Notes: a model not told the origin generated them from the sequence alone. A DNA stretch of 64,000 nucleotides from Cupriavidus malaysiensis (GCF_001854325.1 NZ_CP017756.1:1-64000), one strand, 5' to 3'; counted from the first letter of the stretch, positions 37,390 to 44,925 are shown. A program made the numbers and translations.

Positions 37390-37832
37390 CTAGTCGAGAA
37401 CGAACTCTGTCCGGAGCGACCGAGAGTGGTCGGTCTTCTCCTGAAGCGTCCGATAGGCCTGGGTATCGAGGGGTTCGTATGCCATAAGGAGCTCGTCGAG
37501 CTTTGATGCGTACCCATCCATCTTCCGCAGGCACCGGAGCGCCCAGAAGTACGCCGAGAAGCCAAGAAGGAACCCCATGCACCGCGCGACCCAGTACATG
37601 GTCCCGTTGGCGGACTTCTCGAAAAGAAAGTAGCCGATGAGTTGAGCGAGGACCGTTGAGCGAGGACCGCCGCGAACGTCCCGAAGACAATGGACGACAA
37701 AGCGGTGGAAGGGAGGATCCGAAGCGCACCGGCGAGCCGTTGGTGATCGGAGCGCTGTTGCAAGGCCCACTCGATATCGGTAAGCGCCTCGATCCGGGCC
37801 TGGTGCTTCAGTTCAGTTGATTCGATGGTCAT
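37390..37832 (-). pseudogene. membrane protein gene broken by a 14-bp duplication
   Basis: The first part (TIESTELKHQARIEALTDIEWALQQRSDHQRLAGALR...VFGTFAAVLAQ) and the second (LAQLIGYFLFEKSANGTMYWVARCMGFLLGFSAYFWALRCLRKMDGYASKLDELLMAYEPLDTQAY) are in different frames. The shift lies exactly at a 14-bp tandem repeat at 37642-37669; deleting one copy joins the frames as VLAQLIGYF. The intact protein would be about 143 residues with three hydrophobic segments. Function unknown. Confidence 0.72.
37642..37669. repeat. 14-bp tandem duplication
   Basis: TTGAGCGAGGACCG occurs twice without a gap (37642-37655 and 37656-37669). Because 14 is not a multiple of three it shifts the reading frame of the surrounding gene. 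Confidence 0.9.
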
Positions 37833-37953
37833 CTCCAGGCTCCAAGAGGTTCACGTCTGCCTCGCAAGGTGGTGTCAGGTCGACTGATCTGTCGAGGTGG
37901 TCCAGATAAAAGATTGGTCCCACCAACTACCCCTACCAGCAGCACCGGAACCG

Positions 37954-38067
37954 GGTCGCTACGCGACCGGGGGAGCCGCTGACGCGGCTGGGGAGGCGCT
38001 TACGCGCCGGGGGACGTGGCTTCGCCACAGGGGAGCTGCTTCGCAGCACGGGAGGCGCTGCGCGCCG
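37954..38067. repeat. array of six tandem short hairpins
   Basis: Six consecutive stem-loops of about 18-20 nt, each with a different 5-6 bp GC stem and a 3-4 nt loop: GGTCGC/GCGACC, GCCGC/GCGGC, GGCGC/GCGCC, GTGGC/GCCAC, GCTGC/GCAGC, GGCGC/GCGCC. The linkers on the plus strand are GGGGA-like (CTCCCC-like on the minus strand). Stem bases differ between units while the pairing is kept, which points to selection on structure. It lies between the broken membrane gene and the stop of the next minus-strand gene. Confidence 0.85.
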
Positions 38068-38068
38068 G

Positions 38069-38668
38069 CTAAACCCCTCTGGCGAGCCCGGTCGATTTCG
38101 GGCGACCCGGGGTAGTGGAGAGCTCGGCTTCGCCTCGCTCCAAAGCCAAGGTGAGCCGGCCTTCTCCCGTGATTCCGAGGTGATGGCGCAGCCGTTGATG
38201 CAGGGCATCCGCAAAGGCGTTGGCCAGACCGAAGGCGTCCGGCATCAGGAAGATCGCGACCGCGCCGATGAGCAGGTCCACTACCAGGTACGCGATCAGG
38301 AAGGTGGATGAGCCTTCCAACAGGACGGTCTGATCATGCAGGAGCCCACTGAGGGTGTCTGCGACGGCATGCGGGTAGACGATGACGTAACTCAGCCCCA
38401 GCCAAATGGAGAGCGGCAGAGCCAGGCAGGCTAGCAGTGCGAAGACGCGTCCGGCGACTGCGGTAAGGAGGGAGAACTGACGCATGTAGACGCTCGGGTC
38501 GGATCGGACTGCGCGTCGTAACGCCGTCATCGTTTCCGTGTCCACGGTACCGGTCGGTACTCCGTTCAGATAGACCTTGTGGCGCATACCCGCCCCTTGT
38601 AGTTCGACGTAACTGGATGGGTCGATTATGGCGACGGCGAAGCGTATAAATTCACTCGGACGCGACAT
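38069..38668 (-). CDS. membrane protein of unknown function
   Basis: A 199-residue protein with three hydrophobic segments (FSLLTAVAGRVFALLACLALPLSIWLGLSYVIVYP; FLIAYLVVDLLIGAVAIFLM) and a soluble N-terminal part (VELQGAGMRHKVYLNGVPTGTVDTETMTALRRAVRSD). It is the last gene of the long minus-strand operon that starts with the HTH gene at 43369. No family recognised. Confidence 0.6.
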   Translation of the reverse strand: MSRPSEFIRFAVAIIDPSSYVELQGAGMRHKVYLNGVPTGTVDTETMTALRRAVRSDPSVYMRQFSLLTAVAGRVFALLACLALPLSIWLGLSYVIVYPHAVADTLSGLLHDQTVLLEGSSTFLIAYLVVDLLIGAVAIFLMPDAFGLANAFADALHQRLRHHLGITGEGRLTLALERGEAELSTTPGRPKSTGLARGV

Positions 38669-38680
38669 TTCGACGTCGAT

Positions 38681-39010
38681 TCAGTCATCCGGTCCGGAGC
38701 CACAGCCGGCGGGACAACACCCGAGTGTTATGCCATGGGAGCAGTAGCCGTTCCTGGAATTCCACTGGCGCGTTTCTTCGCGCTCCTCCGCAGTTTCGTA
38801 GCCCCATTCTTGGGCGATCTCGAGCGCCCTGGGTCGGTCCGCCTCGTTGAAGACGTGCAGCCCGCGGTCGATATCTGCGCTGAATCGATCGACGTAGTAG
38901 TCGTAGGATTGGCCGGACCCGCGGTTAGCCTCCTTGGCGGCACTGTCGCATGCATCGCGCCATGCGGCTTCGTCGAAAGACGCTTTGCTATCGCTTGGGT
39001 GAAGGGTCAT
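38681..39010 (-). CDS. small acidic hypothetical protein with Cys-rich end
   Basis: A 109-residue protein (TLHPSDSKASFDEAAWRDACDSAAKEANRGSGQSYDYYVDRFSADIDRGLHVFNEADRPRALEIAQEWGYETAEE...) ending in CSHGITLGCCPAGCGSGPDD. The four clustered Cys could bind metal. Its start overlaps the previous stop by 4 nt. No family recognised. Confidence 0.55.
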   Translation of the reverse strand: MTLHPSDSKASFDEAAWRDACDSAAKEANRGSGQSYDYYVDRFSADIDRGLHVFNEADRPRALEIAQEWGYETAEEREETRQWNSRNGYCSHGITLGCCPAGCGSGPDD

Positions 39011-39462
39011 TGTGTGCCCAGGAGGTTCCGATTGTTGATCCACCCCAGTTCGGCTGCGACGACATCCGGATGCAGCGATAGGGTGAGCGTCCCCTTTTGC
39101 CAGCTTCTCGCAGCGTCCTCGACCAGGTAGACCTCCGAGCCTCCGAGCAATGTCTCCCGGAGCGCTTTGACGGCTTGGGGCTTCAGATAGGTGACGAGGC
39201 CCTTGTCGACGATCCGCACGACACGATTGGGCTCATTGCTCATGCCATTCTCCACATGCCAGCCGAATTGGCCGGCTAGCGTATCCGGTGCGATGCCAAC
39301 GACTAGCGTCCCGCGTTGGCCGATGTTGGTGGCCTCCTCGTACAAGTAGAGCTGCGATCCGCCGAGCAATGTCTCTTTGACTGCCTTGATCGCACCGGAG
39401 GTCAAGAACCGTGTTCCGAACCGCTCCACCACCCGTGTGGCTTGGCTTTCCATTCCGTTCAT
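39007..39462 (-). CDS. hypothetical protein made of two tandem repeats
   Basis: A 151-residue protein built from two copies of a unit of about 60 residues: TRVVERFGTRFLTSGAIKAV and KETLLGGSQLYLYEEA, then NRVVRIVDKGLVTYLKPQAV and RETLLGGSEVYLVEDA. Each ends with a Gly-Trp pair (GQFGW, AELGW). The fold is unknown. The AAGGA ribosome site supports the start at 39462. Confidence 0.6.
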   Translation of the reverse strand: MNGMESQATRVVERFGTRFLTSGAIKAVKETLLGGSQLYLYEEATNIGQRGTLVVGIAPDTLAGQFGWHVENGMSNEPNRVVRIVDKGLVTYLKPQAVKALRETLLGGSEVYLVEDAARSWQKGTLTLSLHPDVVAAELGWINNRNLLGTQ

Positions 39463-39593
39463 GGGATTCCTTCTGCTCACAAGGTCTACCGTGTGGTTTC
39501 TCACCGGCCAGCTGGCTGCGCGCCATGCCAACGTAACGGACCAATGCGCACATGGTTTCGTCCAGGTGAGTGTTCGTGATTGCGTTCACACCA

Positions 39594-40745
39594 TCAGGCG
39601 GCCATCGCCATCGGCGTCTCGCGGTACACGACGCCGCCGAGCTCGTACCCTGCCCGCTCCCGGCCAATGCGCGCCATGAGCACGCCGTCTGGGTCCTTTG
39701 CTCGGAACGCTTCGTGACCGTAGAAGGCCTTTCCATCAGCCTGGACGAACGCCCAGTCCTCCGCTGGCAGCGTGACGTCGCTGGCGATGGCGCTCGCCTC
39801 CCGCCATACCCCGTGCTGCTTGAAGAAGAACGGGACATCCGCGGCCTTGCACTGAGCCTGCAGGGTGTGCACCCACAGTGGATGCATTGGCCGGGCGTTC
39901 TTGCCGGACTCCCCACCCACGACTACCCAGTCGAGGCATGCCGGGAAGTCGGAGTGATTCACGAAGTGTCCCTGGCGGTCACCGGGGCGCCATGACATGT
40001 TCGAGGTTAGCGGACCATTGGTCCAGTAGCCCCCGCGCAGAACATCCACATGGTGGTCTCGGTCCCTCCACCATTTCACCTGCTCCAGGTCGATCGGTCC
40101 CAGTAGCGGCTCGATACTCACCCAGCGGATAGCAGCCGGCGTCCGCAGCAGTGTGGGGATCCGCTCGTTGGCCGCATCCTGGTTCTCGGCGCTGACGCCG
40201 AGCCAGACGTTCTGGAGGGGCCATTGGATGCCTTCCACCTCGGCATGCCTCATACGCTTCTCGGCCGATTTCGGAAGCGACTCGGCGTCACGGAGCAACT
40301 GGCTGATGCAGAGCTGAGCCGGACCATTCCTGGCGGCGCCTTCGTGCTGGATCCAGTCGAAGAAAGCCCGCATGCGCTCCGCGCGCTTCGTCAGGATCTG
40401 GAAGGTGTGGTGCTCCGCTAGAGCCATCGCACCGAAGGTTGCGGCGATGAACTCGAATGGCACCGCCTCGTGAAACAGGTCGGACATGCTGTTGACGAAG
40501 ATCCGATGAGGCTTGCGCTTCGAAAGCGGGTACCCCAGCAACTCAGGTACGAGCGCAACCTCCCCTGTCCACTTGGGGCCCTGAGATGTGGCCTGGACCA
40601 GCCGGTGATAGGGCATGCCCTCTTTCGAGAAGCGGGCTGCGGAGACCTCTGCGTAGCAGTGCATGCAACCGGGCGAAACGCGATTGCAGCCCCGAACAAC
40701 ATTCCAGGTCTCGTCCGTCCATTCAATTGGTGAAGCTTGCGCCAC
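39594..40745 (-). CDS. DUF5131 family protein (phage Gp37/Gp68-like)
   Basis: A 383-residue protein: IEWTDETWNVVRGCNRVSPGCMHCYAE with the conserved Cys-x6-Cys-x2-Cys cluster at the N-terminus, RIFVNSMSDLFHE, FQILTKRAERM, VWLGVSAENQDAANERIP, and WVVVGGESGKNARPMHPLWVHTL. This is the DUF5131 or Gp37/Gp68 family, widely found in phages and islands. The Cys cluster suggests an iron-sulfur or radical SAM-like enzyme, but no reaction is established. The GTG start at 40745 has an AGGAGA site. Confidence 0.88.
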   Translation of the reverse strand: MAQASPIEWTDETWNVVRGCNRVSPGCMHCYAEVSAARFSKEGMPYHRLVQATSQGPKWTGEVALVPELLGYPLSKRKPHRIFVNSMSDLFHEAVPFEFIAATFGAMALAEHHTFQILTKRAERMRAFFDWIQHEGAARNGPAQLCISQLLRDAESLPKSAEKRMRHAEVEGIQWPLQNVWLGVSAENQDAANERIPTLLRTPAAIRWVSIEPLLGPIDLEQVKWWRDRDHHVDVLRGGYWTNGPLTSNMSWRPGDRQGHFVNHSDFPACLDWVVVGGESGKNARPMHPLWVHTLQAQCKAADVPFFFKQHGVWREASAIASDVTLPAEDWAFVQADGKAFYGHEAFRAKDPDGVLMARIGRERAGYELGGVVYRETPMAMAA

Positions 40746-40796
40746 CGCACTCTCCTAAGGGGCCTCGTGTCCTTGCGACGACCATGCCATTTCGCC

Positions 40797-40982
40797 CTAC
40801 GGCGCCTCCCATTGACGTCCGAGCTGGCCGCGCACCTTCTCCTTCCAACGCCGAAACGCACGCGCCATCTGGTAATTGCAAGCCACCACGGTCGGATCTG
40901 TCCAAGAGCCGCTGTAGCAGACCCAGGTGTGGGCCGAGGGATGAAGGCGCATTCGGGGCTTCGGTCCGGTCCGAGTCATCAT
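40797..40982 (-). CDS. 61-residue basic protein
   Basis: A short protein (MTRTGPKPRMRLHPSAHTWVCYSGSWTDPTVVACNYQMARAFRRWKEKVRGQLGRQWE). Its ATG overlaps the stop of the methyltransferase gene by 4 nt. The protein is very basic and Trp-rich and may bind nucleic acid. No family recognised. Confidence 0.5.
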   Translation of the reverse strand: MMTRTGPKPRMRLHPSAHTWVCYSGSWTDPTVVACNYQMARAFRRWKEKVRGQLGRQWEAP

Positions 40983-42214
40983 CTGCCTCCGTGCTGAAGG
41001 GCCGGATTGAGCGAGAATCCGGCAGCCGATTGGAAGAGGCCTGCCGCGCCGCGGAGGTACTCCAGGATCCACTCGCTGATGATCCAACGCCGGCCCAGAC
41101 GCTCAGCTGCGAGGCCCGTCCGCGCCGTTCCGCCGAACGGGTCGACTACCAGGTCGCCGGGCTCGGTGAGAAATCGCACGAAGAAGTCCGGAATGGATGT
41201 GGGTTGGGTCGCGCCGTGGGGCAGGAGCCCCTGCTGAGCCGCGTACTGCCGATACGCCCGAGTATCCGCACAGGCGTGGCCCTTGATCAGGACATTCCGG
41301 GGCAGCCGGCCTAGTGTCTTCTGGCCGAAGGATCCCGGCCGAATCCGATAGGCACCGTCCCCATAGACCGCGGAGCGCGACTCGCCGCCCCGGGCGAGAA
41401 GCTCCATGTGGCGCGCCGTGTGAGCTTCCATCACGCGGCGGTTGTCCGCACGGACCCGCGCTGGATCATTGGTGAGCCAGTAGACCAGCTCGTGGGCGCT
41501 GGCCAGCTGCACGCGCTTGACGCACGCCCACAAGGTTGGACCGGGTGGCTTGCTGAGGTTCACCCAAGGGATGCGGTTCATGAGCGACAGACCTAGACGA
41601 TCGTGCAGAGCCAGTAGCATCCGCTCTGCGTACATCGACAGCGCCGGACTGCGCTCGAGGAATACGTCATTCCCGATATTGAGCACAATGCTCCCGCCCG
41701 GAGCGAGGTTGCGTACGATCGGCTCCAGTACCTCGCAGAGGAAGTCCACAAACTGCGCTTCGGTCGGGTTACCGTACGCACGCGGTTGGCGCAGCGGGTA
41801 CGGCGGCGACGTCACGCACAGGGCAATAGGCTCATCGAGGTGTGGGAAGATGTCCTGGGCTCGCGCCCAAATCGCGACGCCCAGGTCAGTGCTGAACGCG
41901 AGAAGCTTGGCCCCCGTTTCCACCCGCTTCAGCTTTGCCCGCGCGTCTTCTGCGAGGCGCCAGACGCCTTTCTCATCCGCGACGCGCTCGATGACGCCCA
42001 TGCGCTTGAGCGTTTGCTGGACCCAGCGAATCGTTCGGGGCACCGGACGGTGCATCGCTTGTGCCTGTCCGATCGGCACCTTCGCGTCCAAAGTTGCTTT
42101 GGACAACCCGGCTCGCACCGCAACCTGCTCATACAGGTCACCGTTGGAGAGGGCGTCGCCTCTCGACTCCGCGTAAGCTGCCGCCACGTACGGAAAGAGC
42201 TCCATCTGGTTCAT
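40979..42214 (-). CDS. site-specific DNA methyltransferase (N4/N6 amino type)
   Basis: A 411-residue enzyme. An N-terminal region of about 100 residues (VAVRAGLSKATLDAKVPIGQ; IRWVQQTLKRMGVIERV) looks like a helix-turn-helix. Catalytic motif IV is CVTSPPYPLRQPRAYGN, and motif I follows later, in VVDPFGGTARTGLAAERLGRRW, so the order is that of the beta class. SPPY favours N4-cytosine, though N6-adenine cannot be excluded. No restriction enzyme gene is adjacent, so it is a solitary enzyme that may protect or regulate the element. Confidence 0.87.
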   Translation of the reverse strand: MNQMELFPYVAAAYAESRGDALSNGDLYEQVAVRAGLSKATLDAKVPIGQAQAMHRPVPRTIRWVQQTLKRMGVIERVADEKGVWRLAEDARAKLKRVETGAKLLAFSTDLGVAIWARAQDIFPHLDEPIALCVTSPPYPLRQPRAYGNPTEAQFVDFLCEVLEPIVRNLAPGGSIVLNIGNDVFLERSPALSMYAERMLLALHDRLGLSLMNRIPWVNLSKPPGPTLWACVKRVQLASAHELVYWLTNDPARVRADNRRVMEAHTARHMELLARGGESRSAVYGDGAYRIRPGSFGQKTLGRLPRNVLIKGHACADTRAYRQYAAQQGLLPHGATQPTSIPDFFVRFLTEPGDLVVDPFGGTARTGLAAERLGRRWIISEWILEYLRGAAGLFQSAAGFSLNPALQHGGR

Positions 42215-42522
42215 CGCGAGCTCCGCGGTACCCGTGACGCACGCGCCGGTGCGCTCGGCTCGATGACCTCAATCAGGTCGGCAAGCGTTGCGTCGATGTC
42301 CGAGTTCGCGTTGTAGACGCCCAAACAGCCGGGCCTTTCAAGCGCAGCGTCCGCGCGCTTGCCTTCGGTCCTGGTCAGGACCAATTCGCGCCCGTTCCAG
42401 TTGATGATCCTCTCGACGCCCGCGTCCCGAACCTTGCCGAGCGCTATCACGACCTCCTGACGCAGGACATGCATTTGATCGGGAGACAACGTGGTCAGTT
42501 TGACCTGGCTAGCGTGTTGCAT
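42211..42522 (-). CDS. small hypothetical protein
   Basis: A 103-residue protein (VKLTTLSPDQMHVLRQEVVIALGKVRDAGVERIINWNGRELVLTRTEGKRADAALE...). Its stop overlaps the methyltransferase start by 4 nt and its start overlaps the end of the previous gene by 28 nt. No family recognised; the position suggests a link to the methyltransferase. Confidence 0.55.
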   Translation of the reverse strand: MQHASQVKLTTLSPDQMHVLRQEVVIALGKVRDAGVERIINWNGRELVLTRTEGKRADAALERPGCLGVYNANSDIDATLADLIEVIEPSAPARASRVPRSSR

Positions 42523-43106
42523 GAGGATCTCCGATTCTGCGGCGTCGTCTCTGACGCCGGCAAGTTATGAGTGTTCGCATTCGCGTAGGCTATGCAGCTC
42601 TCGAACCGCTCCAGAAACAGGCGCTTCGCCTGCCTCGGATGCAACCGTCCTCGCCCCCCGAGTTCGCGGGTCCTGCACGCGGAGCCAGCTGGGGTAGCGA
42701 TCCACGACGGCACTTCCGGTCTCGTCTCAATAGCGATAGCCAAAGCGCTCGCCAGGCGTACTTGGGAAACGATCGTCGCCGGCAATCCGAACCGGCCGAG
42801 GATGGCTGCTTGAAGTCGGTGGTACAGGTCAGCCGGGCCGCACGCATTCCGGTCACGCTCCTGCCCTGTCGCGAGGTATGCCGAGGACGCCTTGTGCAGC
42901 AACCCCTGCAGACCGAAGGGCGGGTCAACTAGGACACTCACGAGGACTGCGTGCTCCGCCAGGCTGCATGACTGCGGACTCTTCCCGGGCTGCAGCGGAA
43001 TTTGCGACAGCCGCTCTGCAATGTCCGCGATATCAAAGTCATTGCTCTCTGGGACCGCTGCATTGAAGCGGAAGAGCTCGGTCGCCTCAAACATTGCGTC
43101 CATCAC
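42495..43106 (-). CDS. degenerate HD-domain protein
   Basis: A 203-residue protein that matches phage-type HD phosphohydrolases over 25-125: DIADIAERLSQIPLQPGKSPQSCSLAEHAVLVS, then FGLQGLLHKASSAYLATG and DLYHRLQAAILGRFGLP. Active relatives have LLHDA and GD at the second and third metal sites; here they read LLHKA and ATG, so the key Asp residues are lost. The first His (AEH) remains. It is probably a non-catalytic binding or regulatory derivative. It overlaps both neighbours. Confidence 0.68.
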   Translation of the reverse strand: MMDAMFEATELFRFNAAVPESNDFDIADIAERLSQIPLQPGKSPQSCSLAEHAVLVSVLVDPPFGLQGLLHKASSAYLATGQERDRNACGPADLYHRLQAAILGRFGLPATIVSQVRLASALAIAIETRPEVPSWIATPAGSACRTRELGGRGRLHPRQAKRLFLERFESCIAYANANTHNLPASETTPQNRRSSCNTLARSN

Positions 43107-43369
43107 CGCTCGCCGTTGTCACGGGGTCGTGCGTACATCGCCACGACGGCGTCGGCATTCAGCACGCCCCATTTCTCGACCCTGTATCCCACGTCACGAA
43201 CGAACAGCAGTTCGACGCCATAGACCACTTTCGCTTCGTCGAGGAGCCGAAACATGGTTCGCCGGGAGCAGCCAGCAGTCGCGACCAGGCTCTCCAAGCT
43301 CACCGGGCCACTTTGATGCAGTTGTGCCAAACAGCGCAACAGGATCTCGGTTTTTCTCCGCTTCTCCAT
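43103..43369 (-). CDS. helix-turn-helix transcriptional regulator
   Basis: An 88-residue protein with a DeoR-like HTH (KRRKTEILLRCLAQLHQSGPVSLESLVATAGCSRRTMFRLLDEAKVVYGVEL), followed by a short wing (LFVRDVGYRVEKWGVL). It heads the long operon down to 38069 and has a strong promoter with an inverted repeat at the -35 region, so autoregulation is likely. A shared sequence at the 49.7-kb promoter may be a second target. Confidence 0.72.
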   Translation of the reverse strand: MEKRRKTEILLRCLAQLHQSGPVSLESLVATAGCSRRTMFRLLDEAKVVYGVELLFVRDVGYRVEKWGVLNADAVVAMYARPRDNGER

Positions 43370-43422
43370 CTCCGGCACCACCCCTCAACCTCGAGGCATC
43401 CTCCGTTACCTTGTTGCGTCCC

Positions 43423-43451
43423 ATGTTAGGCATGACATTCTAGCGTGTCAA
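43423..43451 (-). promoter_or_regulatory. promoter of the HTH operon with TGACA/TGTCA repeat
   Basis: On the minus strand TTGACA (43451-43446) and TAACAT (43428-43423) are 17 nt apart, a near-perfect sigma-70 promoter. TGACA and TGTCA at 43433-43437 and 43446-43450 form an inverted repeat with an 8-nt centre that covers the -35 box and the spacer, a probable operator. Confidence 0.72.
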
Positions 43452-43516
43452 TATTTTCTCCTCGTAAGATGTTTTTTTATTGGCCTGTTGACTTTGACGA
43501 AGCCGGTCACTACCAT
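43448..43516 (-). CDS. 22-residue open frame behind leader copy J
   Basis: MVVTGFVKVNRPIKKHLTRRKY, with an AGGAGG ribosome site 8 nt before the ATG and the conserved leader upstream. It could be a real small basic peptide, or the leftover start of a lost gene. It ends inside the promoter of the HTH gene. Confidence 0.35.
   Translation of the reverse strand: MVVTGFVKVNRPIKKHLTRRKY
43488..43516 (+). promoter_or_regulatory. plus-strand promoter-like sequence for a candidate sRNA
   Basis: TTGACT (43488-43493) and TACCAT (43511-43516) are 17 nt apart on the plus strand, where no gene follows but an intrinsic terminator lies 97 nt further on. The -10 box is only fair. Confidence 0.4.
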
Positions 43517-43521
43517 GAGTT

Positions 43522-43636
43522 CAAATCCTCCTGAGGTCATCGAACCGCGACGATGACATTGCCACCGGCCACGGTGATCGCGACATGCAAAGCATGGAAT
43601 ATGGATAGAAGGCCCGACAGCGATGTCGGGTTTTTT
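43522..43636 (+). ncRNA. candidate antisense/trans-acting small RNA
   Basis: A predicted RNA of about 115 nt. Stem-loops: GTCATCG/CGATGAC (43536-43557), CACCG/CGGTG (43563-43576), CATGC/GCATG (about 43584-43596), and a terminator CCCGACA/TGTCGGG with a T6 tail (43613-43636). TGACATTGCC at 43554-43563 is the complement of the core found in the leaders of many minus-strand genes; its ATTGC part lies in a single-stranded linker. The terminator has no other plus-strand gene to serve. It is also antisense to leader copy J. Confidence 0.5.
43536..43580 (-). promoter_or_regulatory. leader element copy J (partial)
   Basis: The minus strand shows GGCAATGTCA (43563-43554), a hairpin TCATCG/CGATGA, AGGAGG, and an ATG at 43516. 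The spacing matches the other leaders, but the upstream CGCAAnGCCAT half is not conserved. Confidence 0.55.
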
Positions 43637-43660
43637 ATTGGGCGGTCGGCGGCGCAATTA

Positions 43661-43699
43661 AAAAAAGGACCCGTCGCCGAAGCAATCGAGTCCTTTGGG
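43661..43699 (-). terminator. terminator of the DUF3150 gene
   Basis: On the minus strand GGACTC and GGGTCC form a hairpin with a long loop, followed by seven T. It lies about 45 nt past the DUF3150 stop and faces the plus-strand terminator of the candidate sRNA. Confidence 0.7.
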
Positions 43700-43741
43700 T
43701 TAGATGTATCACCGGCTTCCCGGTAATTGCCCAGCGGCCGA

Positions 43742-44686
43742 TCAGAACGAGTAGACCGATGCTGCGTCGAAGCCGATCGGATCCGTGGCAGCTGCGGGCA
43801 TCGCGGGGGCGGTTGCCGGCGGCATCCCGGCACCATTGGATGGCGCAGGCTGTCCGGGTGTCCTTTCCGCCAGCTTCTCGAAGCCATGCGAAGCGAGTCG
43901 TCGTGGGTTGAGCAACTGGTCGACGAGCGACTTCACCAGAACGGCTTTGGGCCCGTCGATGATCCCATCGGCCGGCAACAACGCGAGCGTGCTCTCCAGC
44001 ATGCTCGCAACCTCGGCAATCACCGGATCCAGGAAGGCCAACGACTTGGCCTTACTTTCGATCCTGCGCAGGACCTCTTTGACACCCTTGCGATACGACG
44101 CCCCGGTTGCTTTGTGAAGGGACGCATCGCGCAACACATCCGCGAACTCTCGCAACGCTTGCCCCGCCAGACCTGACAGCTCGGTGAGAAGGCCTCCACC
44201 ATCCTTGACATCGGCGGCGTTGATACGGAACGAGGTGTAGAAGAAGGACGTCGACTCCAGGACTTCTTGCCTCGTGGGGGCTAACGCGCGAATTTCGTTG
44301 GCATCGGCCGGGTGCTGTGCTGCCCATTGTTCAACTTTCGTCGACATCGACTCCGCTAGCTCGAGCGCCAGCACGTCCCACTCCGCCCGTATGCGGCCAA
44401 GCCGTTCGAGAAGGTCCGGGGTGTCCCGTTGGGCGACGGCCCACGCCCCGAGCCCCTCCAACTTCGTACCGAAGTTACGGCACAGGCGGAAGGCTTCCAT
44501 CTTCTTCTTGCCGAGCGGACGCAGGATCTGGGGGTCGAAACACGACTGCAGGACCTTTTCGATCCGGCTGCCGCTTCGTCCACCTTCTCCGGTGTCCCGA
44601 TTGGGCGTGACAAGCCTGGTCTTGTACACCACCAGTTCTACCTGCTCCAGCAATGTGGATGCGGGGTTCTGCTCTTGCACTGACAT
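43742..44686 (-). CDS. DUF3150 family protein
   Basis: A 314-residue mostly helical protein (LLEQVELVVYKTRLVTPNRD, then LPLGKKKMEAFRLCRNFGTKLEGLGAWAVAQRD and YTSFRINAADVKD). It matches DUF3150 as I know it from large plasmids and integrative elements, where it travels with a MoxR-type ATPase and a VWA protein. The end is Pro/Ala-rich and disordered. It has its own leader (copy A) and terminator. It is likely a substrate or adaptor of the AAA/VWA machine, which is inference from context. Confidence 0.78.
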   Translation of the reverse strand: MSVQEQNPASTLLEQVELVVYKTRLVTPNRDTGEGGRSGSRIEKVLQSCFDPQILRPLGKKKMEAFRLCRNFGTKLEGLGAWAVAQRDTPDLLERLGRIRAEWDVLALELAESMSTKVEQWAAQHPADANEIRALAPTRQEVLESTSFFYTSFRINAADVKDGGGLLTELSGLAGQALREFADVLRDASLHKATGASYRKGVKEVLRRIESKAKSLAFLDPVIAEVASMLESTLALLPADGIIDGPKAVLVKSLVDQLLNPRRLASHGFEKLAERTPGQPAPSNGAGMPPATAPAMPAAATDPIGFDAASVYSF

Positions 44687-44706
44687 GGCGATCTCCTATG
44701 GCGAGC

Positions 44707-44760
44707 TGGCCCGGTGGGCTCAGCGGTTCACATTGCCAAGGCAGATGGCTTTGCGTGCGG
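44707..44760 (-). promoter_or_regulatory. leader element copy A (DUF3150)
   Basis: Minus strand: CGCAAAGCCATCTGCCTTGG with GCC-N9-GGC pairing, then GGCAATGTGAACC (core 44737-44726), a GAGCCCACCGGGCC hairpin, and the gene start 40 nt on. The upstream TTGTACC could be a -10 region. Confidence 0.75.
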
Positions 44761-44925
44761 TACAAAACGGAGGGGTGCGGCGCCAGCCTTGCCGGATCCC
44801 CCTTCAGGTCACTGGGACAGCCTGGCGGGCCTTCCGGATGAAAAGTTGCTTTTTCTATCGAACAGGTTCCGGCGGGGATCGGCTCGCCGCCCTGGGGTCG
44901 ACCGACGCTTCCGACGGAAGAATTG

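Noticed and set aside
37954..38067. CRISPR array
   Set aside because: The units are short hairpins without constant repeat sequence or spacers of 30-40 nt, and no cas gene is present.
38642..38652. Third copy of GCGTATAAATT found ahead of traD
   Set aside because: It lies inside the first codons of the gene at 38069-38668 and is simply coding sequence, so it is probably chance.
43500..43545. tRNA-like GTTCAAATCC sequence
   Set aside because: It looks like a T-loop, but there is no acceptor stem, D arm or anticodon arm around it; it lies in the candidate sRNA.
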